DNA from: Pinus tabuliformis
Taxonomy: Eukaryota > Streptophyta > Pinopsida > Pinales > Pinaceae
Direction: 5' to 3'
Assembly: GCA_031772625.1 (NCBI GenBank)
Contig: CM062819.1
Coordinates: forward strand, 826,854,003 to 826,918,002
DNA: 64,000 nt
The position numbers and the translations under genes were made by a program. Position 1 is the stretch's first letter; the number at the start of each line of letters is the position of its first letter. This document shows, piece by piece, positions 34,162 to 44,319 of the stretch. The notes below the pieces were generated by a model. It did not search any database and had not been told where the DNA came from. It saw only the letters and a list, made by a program, of their open reading frames with translations.

Positions 34162-34581
34162 TCATCTGTTACGCAAATGTCTGTCTAATACATGGTTTTC
34201 CAATGCATCAGTTAATGTGTTTAATCGTCTCGGAATATGTTGATATGTGATGTAATCAAAATTCCTTTCTAACAATCTTACACGTAAATACAACCTTAGA
34301 ATGCGTTGGTCTCTGATGGAATATCGCCCGTTGAGTTGATGGACGACAAGTTGAGAGTCCAGGTTCACCACCAATGCACGAATGCCGAGATCAACTACTT
34401 CGGCTAATAACTCAATTACAACACTGTATTCGGCAACATTGTTAGTGGTACGACCCAAGCACACACCTTGAAGATGTAGCAACTCTCCGTGAGGATCATA
34501 GATCGCCCACGCCGCAGAAGACAAATTGCAAGTACTACGGCAAGCACCATCAGCGAAACCAACATAAGGTGCACTAGACAT
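34162..34581 (-). CDS. archaeal-type RNase H of the Tat-like element, intact (139 aa)
   Basis: Starting at ATG 34581-34579 the protein reads 'MSSAPYVGFADGACRSTCN' and keeps every RNase HI catalytic acid: Asp11 (FADGA), Glu51 (TNNVAEYSVV), Asp75 (VNLDSQLVVHQLNG) and Asp125 (NTLTDALEN). It is distinct from the gypsy RNase H joined to RT at about 36.0-36.4 kb. Tat-lineage elements are known to carry a second, archaeal-like RNase H. Here it is a separate ORF about 120 bases beyond the integrase stop, rather than between RNase H and integrase. The longer frame to 34605 adds eight residues but overlaps the acceptor-like sequence. It would cleave RNA in RNA-DNA hybrids during reverse transcription. 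It is open although gag-pol is dead. Confidence 0.8.
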   Translation of the reverse strand: MSSAPYVGFADGACRSTCNLSSAAWAIYDPHGELLHLQGVCLGRTTNNVAEYSVVIELLAEVVDLGIRALVVNLDSQLVVHQLNGRYSIRDQRILRLYLRVRLLERNFDYITYQHIPRRLNTLTDALENHVLDRHLRNR

Positions 34582-34640
34582 CTGCACAAGAAGCAGAAAA
34601 CACAATAAGAGGCAAACACGCCTTCACACCAAAGCAAAAC
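34582..34640 (-). promoter_or_regulatory. candidate 3' splice site directly before the RNase H ATG
   Basis: On the minus strand a T/C-rich run ends TTCTGCTTCTTGTGCAG at 34582, and the next three bases are the ATG of the second RNase H. This is a strong-looking plant acceptor. No donor lies just upstream of the integrase stop, so any donor would be farther away, for example in the leader. Confidence 0.5.
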
Positions 34641-34705
34641 GTGAAATCATACACACATAACACACTTGCTAAAAAGACACGTACGTACAAGCTAGGTGTA
34701 CGAAA

Positions 34706-35794
34706 TCATGCATAGTATTTTTTCAAATAAAGCCCGTTATGGGGCTTATCGAGAGGATTTCCTTCGTAGTCAATCAGCTCATATGCCCCCTTCTGCAAAA
34801 CTCTCTTCACAATATAGGGGCCTAGCCACATGGATTCAAGTTTTCCTGCCCCTAGATTATCCTTAGCTTGATCATAGAGCAGTACAAGATCTCCCTCAAC
34901 AAAGGAACGAGGTTGAATGGTATTGTCGAAGTGAGCCTTAACTCTCTTCTTCTGTGCTTCAATAGCTAGAGAAGCTAAGCGACGGGTCTCGTCTAGCTGT
35001 TCTAAATAAAGAAGCCGTTCCTCCACCGGAGTGGTGTTGGGAAGCAACTCGACAGCTAAATTTAACGAAGGAATCTCACACTCAATAGGAAGGGTGGCCT
35101 CTAGTCCATTAACTAGCTGAAAAGGGGTGAAACTGGTGGCGTCCTTCACAGAGGTACGGTAGGCCCACAAGGCAGGGAACAACATCAGATGCCAATTAGA
35201 CTTGTGTGTACCAACGGTACATTGGAGCATTGTGATCAAAACTTTGTTCACAGCCTCAAATTGGCCATTGGATTGAGGGTAGTATGGCGTCGAACTATCT
35301 TGACGCAAGCCTAGTTGGGTCGTTAGTTCCGTCATCATGTGATTACGGAAATGCTTTCTGTGATCCGTGACGATAGCCTGAGGGACTCCAAACCGAGTAA
35401 TGACATGATTAGACAAAAACTGCGCCGCTGTGTGACCGTCTTCATTCAATGTAGGCATCACTTCGGCCCATTTGGTGAAATAATCCACGGCAACGATGAT
35501 AGACCCATGCCCCCCGGACGAACGAGGGTTACAGGATGTATAATCGATGCCCCATTTGGCAAACGGACCTACGGTAACAACAGGGTGCAGTGGTGCAGGA
35601 GGTGCACGCATTTTCCGGTGGTAGATCTGGCATTCATGGCATGAACGGACGGCAAGGATGCAATCCTTAAAGATAGAAGGCCAGAAATAACCAGCACGGA
35701 GGATTTTCTGAGCGGTGGCATATCTGGACATGTGGCCGCCACAAGCACCGGAGTGGCAGTCATTCAACACTCGCTCAGCCTCCTCGAGAGTCAA
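34706..35794 (-). pseudogene. pol: integrase of the Tat-like element
   Basis: Within the open frame 36601-34706, residues 270-631 form integrase. The HHCC zinc site is H283, H290, C321, C324 ('HSGACGGH', 'SCHECQ'). The catalytic triad is D353 (GIDYT), D413 (VTDHRKHF) and E449 (YPQSNGQFE), with exactly 35 residues between the last two. The C-terminal 'GDLVLLYDQAKDNLGAGKLE' and 'MWLGPYIVKRVL' segments follow, and no chromodomain is present. The stop is TGA at 34708-34706. The HRKHF phrase replaces the common NGKHF, probably a harmless or mildly damaging change. This part alone is open, but it lies downstream of a nonsense codon and frameshifts, so the full polyprotein is not made. Confidence 0.9.
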
Positions 35795-37291
35795 ACATCG
35801 GCGGAGAACAAAATCAACGCCGAGGCGGTACAGGGTATCGCCAAGAATGCGATAGGGTTGAGATTGATGACGAATCCTCCGTCGAGCGTCTTTTGATACA
35901 TTGGGATGGAAAGAAGACGTCTGCAAATATACTATGATGTCCCCATACCAAGGGTCGAGGGTGCTGATTAGAAACAACGTTTCGTCCGGGATATGCTCTT
36001 CCGAAAGAAACAGTGCAAAAGGAGACGACAAAGAACAAAGCAATTCAGCAAAGACCAGAGAATTCTTAGACTTGGCGGTAGTAAATTCCAAGTCGAACTC
36101 TTGGAGGATTACGATCCATTGCGAGTATTTTCCCCCCAGCAACTGACGCGACAAAATGTACGTCATTGGGTTGCAGTCAGAAATCACAGTCGTGGTGCGC
36201 AACAGGATATAATGCCGGAAACGTTGGACGGCGCAGACAACAGCCAATGCCAACTTCTCGACGTAAGCATAGCGAGTTTCCATATCTAAGAGGTTGCGAC
36301 TAAGGTAATAGATAATGTGCTCATTGCCGTCATCATCATCCTGCACTAAAACCATGCCGATAGTGGTATCGACGGCAGCCAGATAGAGAGTATAATCACG
36401 GTGGTAGTTCGGAGGCCTTAATAATGGAGCAGAGACAAGGAGGCCCTTGAGTCGCTCGAAAGACTCCTGAGCGATGGCATCCCAATGGAAGGGTGTGTCT
36501 CGCTTCAATAACCGTGTGAAACCCTTAGCCACCTCGGCATAATTCGGAATGAATCGTCTAAGGAAATTCGCTTTGCCCTGCAAGCTCTGCAACTGCTGCA
36601 AAGAAGTAGGGGGAGGAAGATTCAGGATGGCCTCGACTTTGAGGGGATCCAGACGGATGCCTTATCGAGAGACGATAAACCTGAGTAGTCGGCCTGATTC
36701 CACGCAGAAGACACACTTATGAGGATTGAGCCTAATACGGTAGTGTCGACAGCGGAGAAAAATTTCGCGAAGATGAGAGGGATGGTCCTGACGCCTGACT
36801 GAATGAGTTGGGAGGTCATCCAGGTACGGCTGTACAATGTGACGAATATCATGAAAGGCATAGGACATTACACGTTGAAACGTAGTGCCGATATTCTTTA
36901 GACCGAAAGGGAGCTTCTTATAGGCAAAAGTGCCCCAAGGACAGATAAAAGCCGTCTTATGTTGATCAGCGGGTGCAATGTTGATCTGGTTATATCCAGA
37001 GAAGCCGTCCATAAACGAGTAAATTTCGCTTCCTGCACACTCATCGATAAGCTGATCGATGAAGGGTGTAGGGAAGTTATCCTTAGGACAGGCACAATTG
37101 ATATCGTGGTAATCAACACAGACTCGGATAGTGCCCTGCTTTTTGTTCGCAGGGACTATATTAGAAACCCAATCCGTCAGTGGAATGGGGTAAATGAAAC
37201 CAGCCTTGAGAAGCTTTTCGACTTCTGCTTTGATAGCTGCGGCCTTTCGGGGGTGCACAGGGCGTAAGCGCTGACGAACAGTCTTAAAACC
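35795..37291 (-). pseudogene. pol: reverse transcriptase and RNase H of the Tat-like element
   Basis: RT begins near 37291 ('TVRQRLRPVHPRKAAAIKAE') and contains 'GTIRVCVDYHDINCACPKDN', 'SFMDGFSGYNQINIAP' and the catalytic QPYLDD. A TAA at 36664-36662 breaks the palm-connection boundary ('FIVSR-stop-GIRLDPLK'), where most relatives have Glu. The same frame then runs on to gypsy RNase H ('LYLAAVDTTIGMVLVQ', Asp78; 'YAYVEKLALAVV', Glu115; 'VISDCNPMTYIL', Asp142). The last acidic position is AELLCS, where relatives have AD, so this RNase H may already have been weak. The second RNase H ORF at 34162-34581 could compensate for that, which is an inference. Confidence 0.9.
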
Positions 37292-38715
37292 TGGATACGT
37301 AGGTATTTCGTGCATCACAATACTGGGGTCGATGCCGGGCATTTCTTCATAGGACCATGCGAAGACATCACAGAATTCGCGAAATAGAGTGGTGTAGAGT
37401 TGAACCTCCTCTAGAGTACAAGTGACTCCAATGTAAATGTACTCAACAATCCCTGGTTTCACAGAGATGTCGATGGGTTGGGTTTGCGTGATGTTTCCCA
37501 TATTGCCCTCAGAAGACACTTGATAAAGTTGAATAGGTGTTTGAAGGGGCGGGGATGGGACACACGAAGCAAACCGCTCGAGACATGCGATCATTTCCGG
37601 ATGGGGAGGGAGAAACGAAGAGCGGTGGTGATGATCTGACCAAGGGAGCTCTTCGAGAGACATGGTCTCTATGATGGCTTCATTGGAAGGAAACATTTCC
37701 TTTAATGGATCCGAAGTAGCATCATCTCCTAGCCAAGGGAAATGAACATATGAATCGGGAACATTGCCCGGAAGAGCAGGTTCAGCAGGGGGAGCCGATG
37801 CAACGACAATTTCGACGTAGTTGAGCTCGGCAGGACTCAACGGCATCATATCACCCCAAGAGTCTATCTGATTAGCGGGAGGAAGGACCCACGGATCAGA
37901 ACGTACAAAGATCATGTTAATAGGGGCGAGATTCGGAGGTGGGAGGGGAAAGACTCCCATTAAAGCGGGATCTTTGAAAAGTCCGGCACCCACGCTCTCA
38001 AATGACTTATAGGTATGCTCCACAAATGGCACATTACCTTCAAAAGAAGAGGCGAAGAAGGAGAGCTGGTCCACCGTGACAATCTGATTAGCGGGAGGAA
38101 TCCGAAGTAGCATCATCTCCTAGCCAAGGGAAATGAACATATGAATTGGGAACATTGCCCGGAAGAGCAGGTTCAGCAGGGGGAGCCGATGCAACGACGA
38201 TTTCGACATAGTTGAGCTCGGCAGGACTCAACGGCATCATATCACCCCAAGAGTCAATCTGATTAGCGGGAGGGATCCGAAGTAGCATCATCTCCTAGCC
38301 AAGGGAAATGAACATATGAATCAGGAACATTGCCCGGAAGAGCAGGTTCAGCAGGGGGAGCCGATGCAACGACGATTTCGACGTAGTTGAGCTCGGCAGG
38401 ACTCAACGGCATCATATCACCCCAAGAGTCTATCTGATTAGCGGGAGGAAGGACCCACAGATCAGAACGTACAAAGATCATGTTAATAGGGGCGAGATTC
38501 GAAGGTGGGAGGGGAAAGACTCCCATTAAAGCGGGATCTTTGAAAAGTCCGGCACCCACGCTCTCAAATGACTTATAGGTATGCTCCACAAATGGCACAT
38601 TACCTTCAAAAGAAGAGGCGAAGAAGGAGAGCTGGTCCACCGTGACAATCTTCCCTTGGTGAGGGAAACGAATGACACGGAAAAGGGAGGAAGCCACGGC
38701 TTGCATGGCGTATGT
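37292..38715 (-). pseudogene. protease-RT linker of the Tat-like element, frame-broken
   Basis: Reading from 38706 leftward, the linker carries 'KIVTVDQLSFFASSFEGNVP', 'PALMGVFPLPP' and 'SWGDMMPLSPAELNYVEIVV', then terminates at 38263 because of the tandem duplications. The duplicate at 38116 resumes the reading in another frame and continues through 'LEELPWSDHHHRSSFLPP' to RT. Pro/Ala/Asp-rich composition and lack of motifs suggest an unstructured spacer. Such long spacers between protease and RT are common in Tat-lineage elements. Confidence 0.75.
37711..38652 (-). repeat. two tandem duplications inside the protease-RT linker
   Basis: The segment beginning CCGAAGTAGCATCATC occurs at 37711, 38102 and 38277, so unit lengths are 391 and 175 bases. 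Neither is a multiple of three, and each changes the reading frame. All junctions contain 'ctgattagcggga', suggesting template switching at this short word. The three copies are nearly identical, so the event is recent or happened during the last replication. Confidence 0.9.
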
Positions 38716-40308
38716 CTAGCTACGTCCGAGGAGGAGGTTGTAGGTAAGATTGGCGTCAACAACTTCGACCTCCACTTCTACCGTCTTCCCTTCCAAAGAG
38801 ATGGGCAAGCGTTGGAGGATACCGTAAGGACGGGACTCTCTTCCATCAAAGGCTTCTAACGTCGTAGGAGACTGACTCAACGTAGGAGAACCAATAGCTT
38901 TCCAGCAAGCAACAGACATTATGCAAGTTGAGGCACCTTCATCAATGACTGTACGATGAATTGTTTTGCCATTGATGATGACCTGTATAAGGAAAGTGAC
39001 TTGGTGAGGCAGTCTCGGTGTAAAGCCCTCGAGATCGAAAGAAATCAAATCTGAATCCGCCGGGTCTACGCCACCGATAGCCGATAGCAAGGACTTCCTC
39101 TGGGAGGGGCAGCTCTGGAGGACTTCTAGAGCGGACATAGCAGACGGAGCCTGAGCTAAGTCCTCAACAATGCTATAATGCTGGGCAGCATGAGCATTAG
39201 GGTTGTAAGACGACTTCCAGAGTACACCTTTCGGAGGGGGTCGGGGGATCGTCTCAGTGCTGGGCCTTTCGATGTGGAGAGGACCAGAACTGGACGGAGG
39301 AGCGTTAGAGGGGATCTCCGGCTCCTTCCCGGCAGGAGAAGGATATTCTTTTGCTCGAGTAGAAACATGGATGGGAATCGTTCCAGCCATGAACACTTGA
39401 GGGCCGAAGGAGGAAGAGGGTTGAGATGGGTCTGCCACCATTTGAGTTTGTTGGGAAGGGAAAGGTTCTTTAAGCACGGCGGGAGTCCCAGGAGAACCTT
39501 TCAATAATCGACTAACTTCGGACCACCTTGGGCAATCCTTAGTGTAGTGATCCTCGTCACAGATAAGACAAGGATATTTAGGTTTTCGTTTGGCTCCTTC
39601 CTCGGGTGGAGGCTTAGGGGAATCCTGCTTGGGTTGTCCGGGTTTATCCTTAGCTTTCCCTTTCTTTTTCCCTTTTGAGGATTTATCCGCCGCGGTGGAC
39701 TGAACGACGTTTACCTCGGACGTACTTCCAGAATTAGATTGGCCCTGAGAAGCATTTCCATTAGAAGCGTTCTGTTTTTGCTTCCCAGGGTTCGCAGTCG
39801 ATTTCTTTGATGACGAGTTTACAGAGCCAATAACTCCATCAACAGATGGTTTTGGCAGAGCCTTGGATTGTCCAGGCCTCGGGGCGTCTGGCAAATAATC
39901 ATATAAAGTACCCGACTGAGAGTATACTAAGTCGAGGTACTGAGCACGTGCGATAGCTTGCTCTTCAGTTACACAAGCTCCCATAGCGATGTCTCGCGCG
40001 ATCGTAGGGACAAAGGAAGTCGTGAACCAATCGGTCAGGAGTTGATCAGGAATCCAAAATTTGATCAAGCGACGACGCTGTCTCCATTCATGTATATGAT
40101 CAGATATATGCGTTGCCGTGTCCTGTTTGAGAGACGTAAGGAGATGTGTCCCTGTCTCATACCGAATGGCTAACTGAAAATGAGTTAGGAATGCCATAGC
40201 CAGCGAGTTGAAATCTTGAAACGTTCCGCGATTTAGCTCAATATACCACTTAGCAGCTGAGCCAGTGAGAGTTCTTTGAAAGGAGGCGGAGCCGGATAGA
40301 GTCATCAA
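38716..40308 (-). pseudogene. gag: Gag core, zinc knuckle and protease of the Tat-like element
   Basis: The open frame 40308-38716 begins inside the capsid domain ('FQRTLTGSAAKWYIELNRGT', 'SLAMAFLTHFQLAIRYETGT', 'SDHIHEWRQRRRLI'), followed by a Lys/Ser/Pro-rich basic linker. A short knuckle CLICDEDHYTKDC comes next, with one residue fewer than the standard CCHC spacing. The protease has 'TVIDEGASTCIMS' with Asp-Glu-Gly-Ala as the active loop and ends 'NLTYNLLLGRS' at TAG 38718-38716. The following codons in the same frame ('TYAMQAVASSLFRVI') show the TAG replaces a Trp codon. A one-base insertion near 40280 separates this frame from the N-terminal Gag. Confidence 0.85.
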
Positions 40309-42517
40309 GCCATGAGTTTGATGAACACCAAAGGTGATAGGTCATGACATGGGCTTGAGGGTCTTCACCAGCTTTGCCATCAAATTTTGGGCAATCACCG
40401 GGTATTTTAGTCGGAACTGGTGGCCAATACGGATTATGAAGAATGGGATCATTCGTTAACTTGGACACATCCGGAAGTTCCAACGTCGCTAAGAAGGGTA
40501 ACTGAGGGTTAAAGGACATTTGTGTCTGTGGAAGAGAGGCATTACCAGGGTTCCAACCAGGTGGTGGTTGCCCCCATGGACTTTTTCCGGATGGACCCGG
40601 CCCGAAGGGGCCTTGCCCATAGGGACTTTGCCCGTAGGGGTTCTGTCCATATGTATTCTGTCCATATGCAGACAGTTGACCCTGCGTCTGCCCCCCAGCA
40701 CCCCATGGATTAACAACTTGACCTGCAGGTGCAGCGTACTGATAATTGTGGTAAGGAGTGACCTGCATCTGTTGATAATTTTGATAAGGGGTAAACTGAG
40801 TTTGCCCCTGAGGTTGCTGGTAGCCATACATTTGCTGAGCTCCATACTGAGCCTGGTAAGAAGGCTGCGCTTGGTAAGAAGGTTGGGGCCGTGGCCCGCC
40901 TTGCATTTGATAACCAAGTTGAGTTTGGGGCCCAGAAAAATGTCCTTAAACAGGTTGGGCTTGGACCATCTGGCCGGAAGGTTGGCCTAGTTGGGTTTGG
41001 GATGGACCTGTTTGCCCAGAAGGATGTGCTTGCTGGGTGCCAGGTTGTCCTTGAACAACCAAGGGTTGTCCTTGCGGAACATATGGTTGAGCGGACTGGA
41101 CGGTCGGTTGACCTTGAGGTCGGTCAGCCTGTCCAGAAGGATGACTAAAACGGGCAGTGGGTTGGCCTTGCTGCGTAGAAAGCTGGCCCATTTGCCCGGA
41201 AGGATGCATAGACTAAGCAGCGGGTTGGCCCTGTTGTACGTAGGGCTGCCCCCCTTGTCCAGAAGGGCGACTAGACTGGGCAGTGGGTTGGCCCTGCTGT
41301 ACGTAAGGCTGCCCCCCTTGCCCAGAAGGATACCCCTGTTGGACTGCCGGTTGAGCTTGCGGAATAGATGGTTGTCCAGCTTGTCCAGAGGGATAACCCT
41401 GCTGGAGACCAGGTTGGCCTTGTCGGATGTAAGGCTGTCCTGGTTGTCCAGACGGGTAACCTTGCTGGGTACCAGGTTGCCCCGAATAACCAGAAGGTTG
41501 ACTCTGATAGGTAAACGATGGACCACCAGTGGCCGAAGGTTGTCCCTGATAGGGTTGTCCTTGTGGGCCCCCAGATTGTCCTGGGTAAGACTGGCCATAA
41601 AGTGGCTGCCCTTGGGGGGCTTGCACATAAGGTGGCTGGCCTTGATTAGGTGGTCCTTGGAGCTGTGCAGGGATTGCTTGGCCCCCATGAAAAGAGTGAG
41701 TACTAGAGTCCCAAGCAATGGATAACGGTACCGAAATCTCAACAAAAGGTTGATTAGGCAAGGATTGATAAAGTTGAAGGTATTGACCAGTAGAATCGTA
41801 ATAAAAGAGTGGACCTTGCGCGTTCGGATCCTGAACAGCTTTTCCATAGGCATCATATGGCCCCCCTCCTGGAAGAGGACCAGAAGAGGATGGAGCACTT
41901 TGTGCAGGGTGGATGACTCTAGGCGAGAGTTCCGGCTGGCCACTACTCACTTGACCATGAGGGGAACCAGCACCAGTGTTCAAAGATGACGACACTGTTA
42001 CGGCACTAACGACCGGAGTCGAGTATGCTACACAAACAGTCGGATTCGTGGGAACTGAGGTAACAGGTGTAGTATGGGGTTGTGAAACAAAAGGTCCCAT
42101 GGTGGGAGTGACATGAGGATCCCACATAGTCATAGCAGGAGTCCTGGCAGCTACCCTATCCCTCAACGACTGATAACGCGGGGGGAGTGGAGAAGTAGCT
42201 GGGATGGGAGTGTCAACATTCGACACCACAGGTGTCTCACCTGTGCTAGGAGATGTCTCATCCATGTGGGAGGTAGAGATTGGAGACGAAACACCGGGGG
42301 GGGGGGTAACAGGAATATCGTCCTCGTCAGGCTCCCAGATAGGGTTCCAATCGTCTTTGTAATCTTCGTCGCCCGGGGCATGAGAGTTGATAGGTTGGAT
42401 ATTCGGGATAACAGGAAGAGTATCACTTACAACTGGTACCTCAGGAGCAGCGGAAGATGGAGAGCCTTGATCACTTGGAACGAGATTTGACGGGTTAGCC
42501 AGGATGACAAACCCCAA
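40250..42517 (-). pseudogene. gag: Gln/Gly/Pro/Tyr-rich N-terminal Gag extension of the Tat-like element
   Basis: One frame runs from 42517 to 40250 with in-frame TAG at 41215-41213 and TAA at 40948-40946. The first part (to about 41870) is Pro/Ser/Thr/Asp-rich. The middle is an imperfect repeat of the type 'QQGYPSGQxGQPYxQQGQP', about ten units. Then come 'PSYQAQPSYQAQYGAQQMYG' and 'YGQNPYGQSPYGQGPFG'. The end enters the capsid domain at 'YWPPVPTKIPGDCPKFDGKA'. No ATG lies near the open 5' end; the first is at about 42265, so the start is lost or reached by splicing. The composition is like prion-like, condensate-forming domains. An alternative is a low-complexity spacer without function. 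Confidence 0.75.
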
Positions 42518-44300
42518 ACAAGACCTAAAGGAGTTCTAACGATAAAGGACCCTACTCAAACTAATGCACACAAGATCTAACCAGGTGATGTTAACGTGGT
42601 CGAATAAATTTTTAAGACACAGGAACTAAACTTGACCTTTTCATGTTTCAAGAGTCGAGAAAAGGACGAAAAGATGACTCTAGTTTCCTTCAAATGTTTA
42701 ATGAGCACGAAGTGACAAGACACTCACTGGCACCTTTTCTTTTAAGGAGTCCGAAAAGGATCAAAAGTGACTACTCTGGAGACTCTAGGCAAAGGGTTTA
42801 CCAAGCAATCCGTAAAACTGCTTATACACCTTGGCAATCGTATGAGAACCAAGGACTTTCCGTACTGCAGTCAATCTTCCCGAATGTTGTGTTCAATGCA
42901 TTATGGTTCGCAAGGCGGCAGACTCGGCTTCCTATGGATCAAGGATAAAAGCCTAGTGGGGTCTCCCTATATACGCGACGGTACGTGGGAGCACAATCCG
43001 TGTTAGACCACTATTGAGTCACAGAAGGAGGAATCACCCGACCGTAATGTGAAACAATAGTGACTATGTTTAAAGACGTCAGAACACATCTCTAGCCTAG
43101 ACCTCTAAATTTTTGCGTTAAGTTCCAATGCGTTTTTAGGTTTATTCAGTTTATTTTATGGTTGATCTTGAATTAAGTTTCGGTTTCAGGTCCTACCGCA
43201 TGATCTCTCACAATTACCTAGATGCAAACTACATGCCAAAGAATACCATTTCGTTCGATGAATTCTAACTACGAGAGGGTTAAGAATTTTCGATCAAACA
43301 AAATGAACACAATCAATCAAACCATCTAATGCAGCTAATGGCAAGGAAAAGAAACTTTTTCTTTTGAGAACACAAATCAATGAAATGCTCTTTTTCCCGT
43401 TAACTACTGAATGCAAAAGATATTAGTTTGATTTCTTTTCCAATGGCACAATGCACTTAAAATGAATTTTGAGAGACAGCAACACCGAGTAAAGAGAAAT
43501 AAAATCACTCAATGAAAAACACAACAAATGTGAAAAGAACCGGTTGAGCCCAAACAACTGTAATCCGTGTCTGGGTAGTGAGAAGTAATCGAAACAATAC
43601 GAAGACTGGTTCAATAATGATCACCTAAACAACCAAGCAAAGAAAGCAAAGAGGAAGGTTTTCGCAAAAACAAAAGCAAGTAGTAACGAATCTTTGTGAA
43701 CGAGTAATGAAACAAAGCCAATCCAACGAAATCGGGATGATAACACCAGGTCACAAGACACAAAACATGATCCGCCCAACAAGACTTCGCAAGCGAGTGC
43801 TTCAATGTTCAGACAATAGAAATCAAGTCATAAACCAGGTGGAAAGAGCAGGGGATAGTCCAACCAACAGGCTCAGGAGGCAAAATTGAAAACAATTCAA
43901 TTCTACAGGATCAGCGCGGGTGATACACAGCAACAAAGCGCTGACCAGAAACCACGCGTAGCAACAAAGCGCTGTCAGCGCGGAAGTACACGGCTTAAGC
44001 GCACTGGTTCGATTTCAGAACCGTCGCAACTGTTAAACGTACAAGCACGATGACCACGAAGTCAAAGAAATAGCTATGCGATGTCAGCACGATTGTTTTG
44101 TTATAAACCGCGCTGAGGCTAAAAAATAGGCAGAATCAAGCCAAAAGCTCCCAAACCAAGGCAATAACTCTTTAAACAATCAAGGCACCTCCCAGACTGA
44201 ACCAGGAAATCTAAAAGCAGAGAACTAATCCCCAATCTTTGAAAAGAGAGTAACAATCAAACTCAAAGCAAGAATGAACAAAAAGGACAAAGGCCAGCTC
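42518..44300. other. leader of the Tat-like element, with a CAGCGCGG-rich cluster
   Basis: About 1.8 kb without a gene. Words like 'gagtc-cgaaaag' recur at 42650-42780. From 43911 to 44115 the sequence carries several CAGCGCGG/CCGCGCTG words and 'gcactggttcg' phrases related to the LTR segment 45130-45350, in degenerate form. Confidence 0.55.
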
Positions 44301-44318
44301 CCCAGTGGAGTCGCCAAA
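44301..44318 (-). other. primer-binding site of the Tat-like element, tRNA-Arg type
   Basis: The minus strand reads TTTGGCGACTCCACTGGG directly after LTR end CCAACA plus one base. This fits the tRNA-Arg 3' end known as the primer in Ogre-type elements, with one mismatch at most. Confidence 0.75.
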
Positions 44319-44319
44319 T

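Noticed and set aside
36622..36861. 79-residue minus-strand ORF beside RT
   Set aside because: Alternative frame of the RT coding region with no independent support.
40250..40308. Programmed frameshift in the Tat-like Gag
   Set aside because: The shift lies within the capsid domain and is explained by one extra base; no slippery heptamer or following structure is evident.
40991..41725. 244-residue plus-strand Leu/Arg/Ser-rich ORF
   Set aside because: Antisense of the Gln/Gly/Pro repeats, openness being a consequence of composition; no intron or domain, unlike the ORF at 32551.
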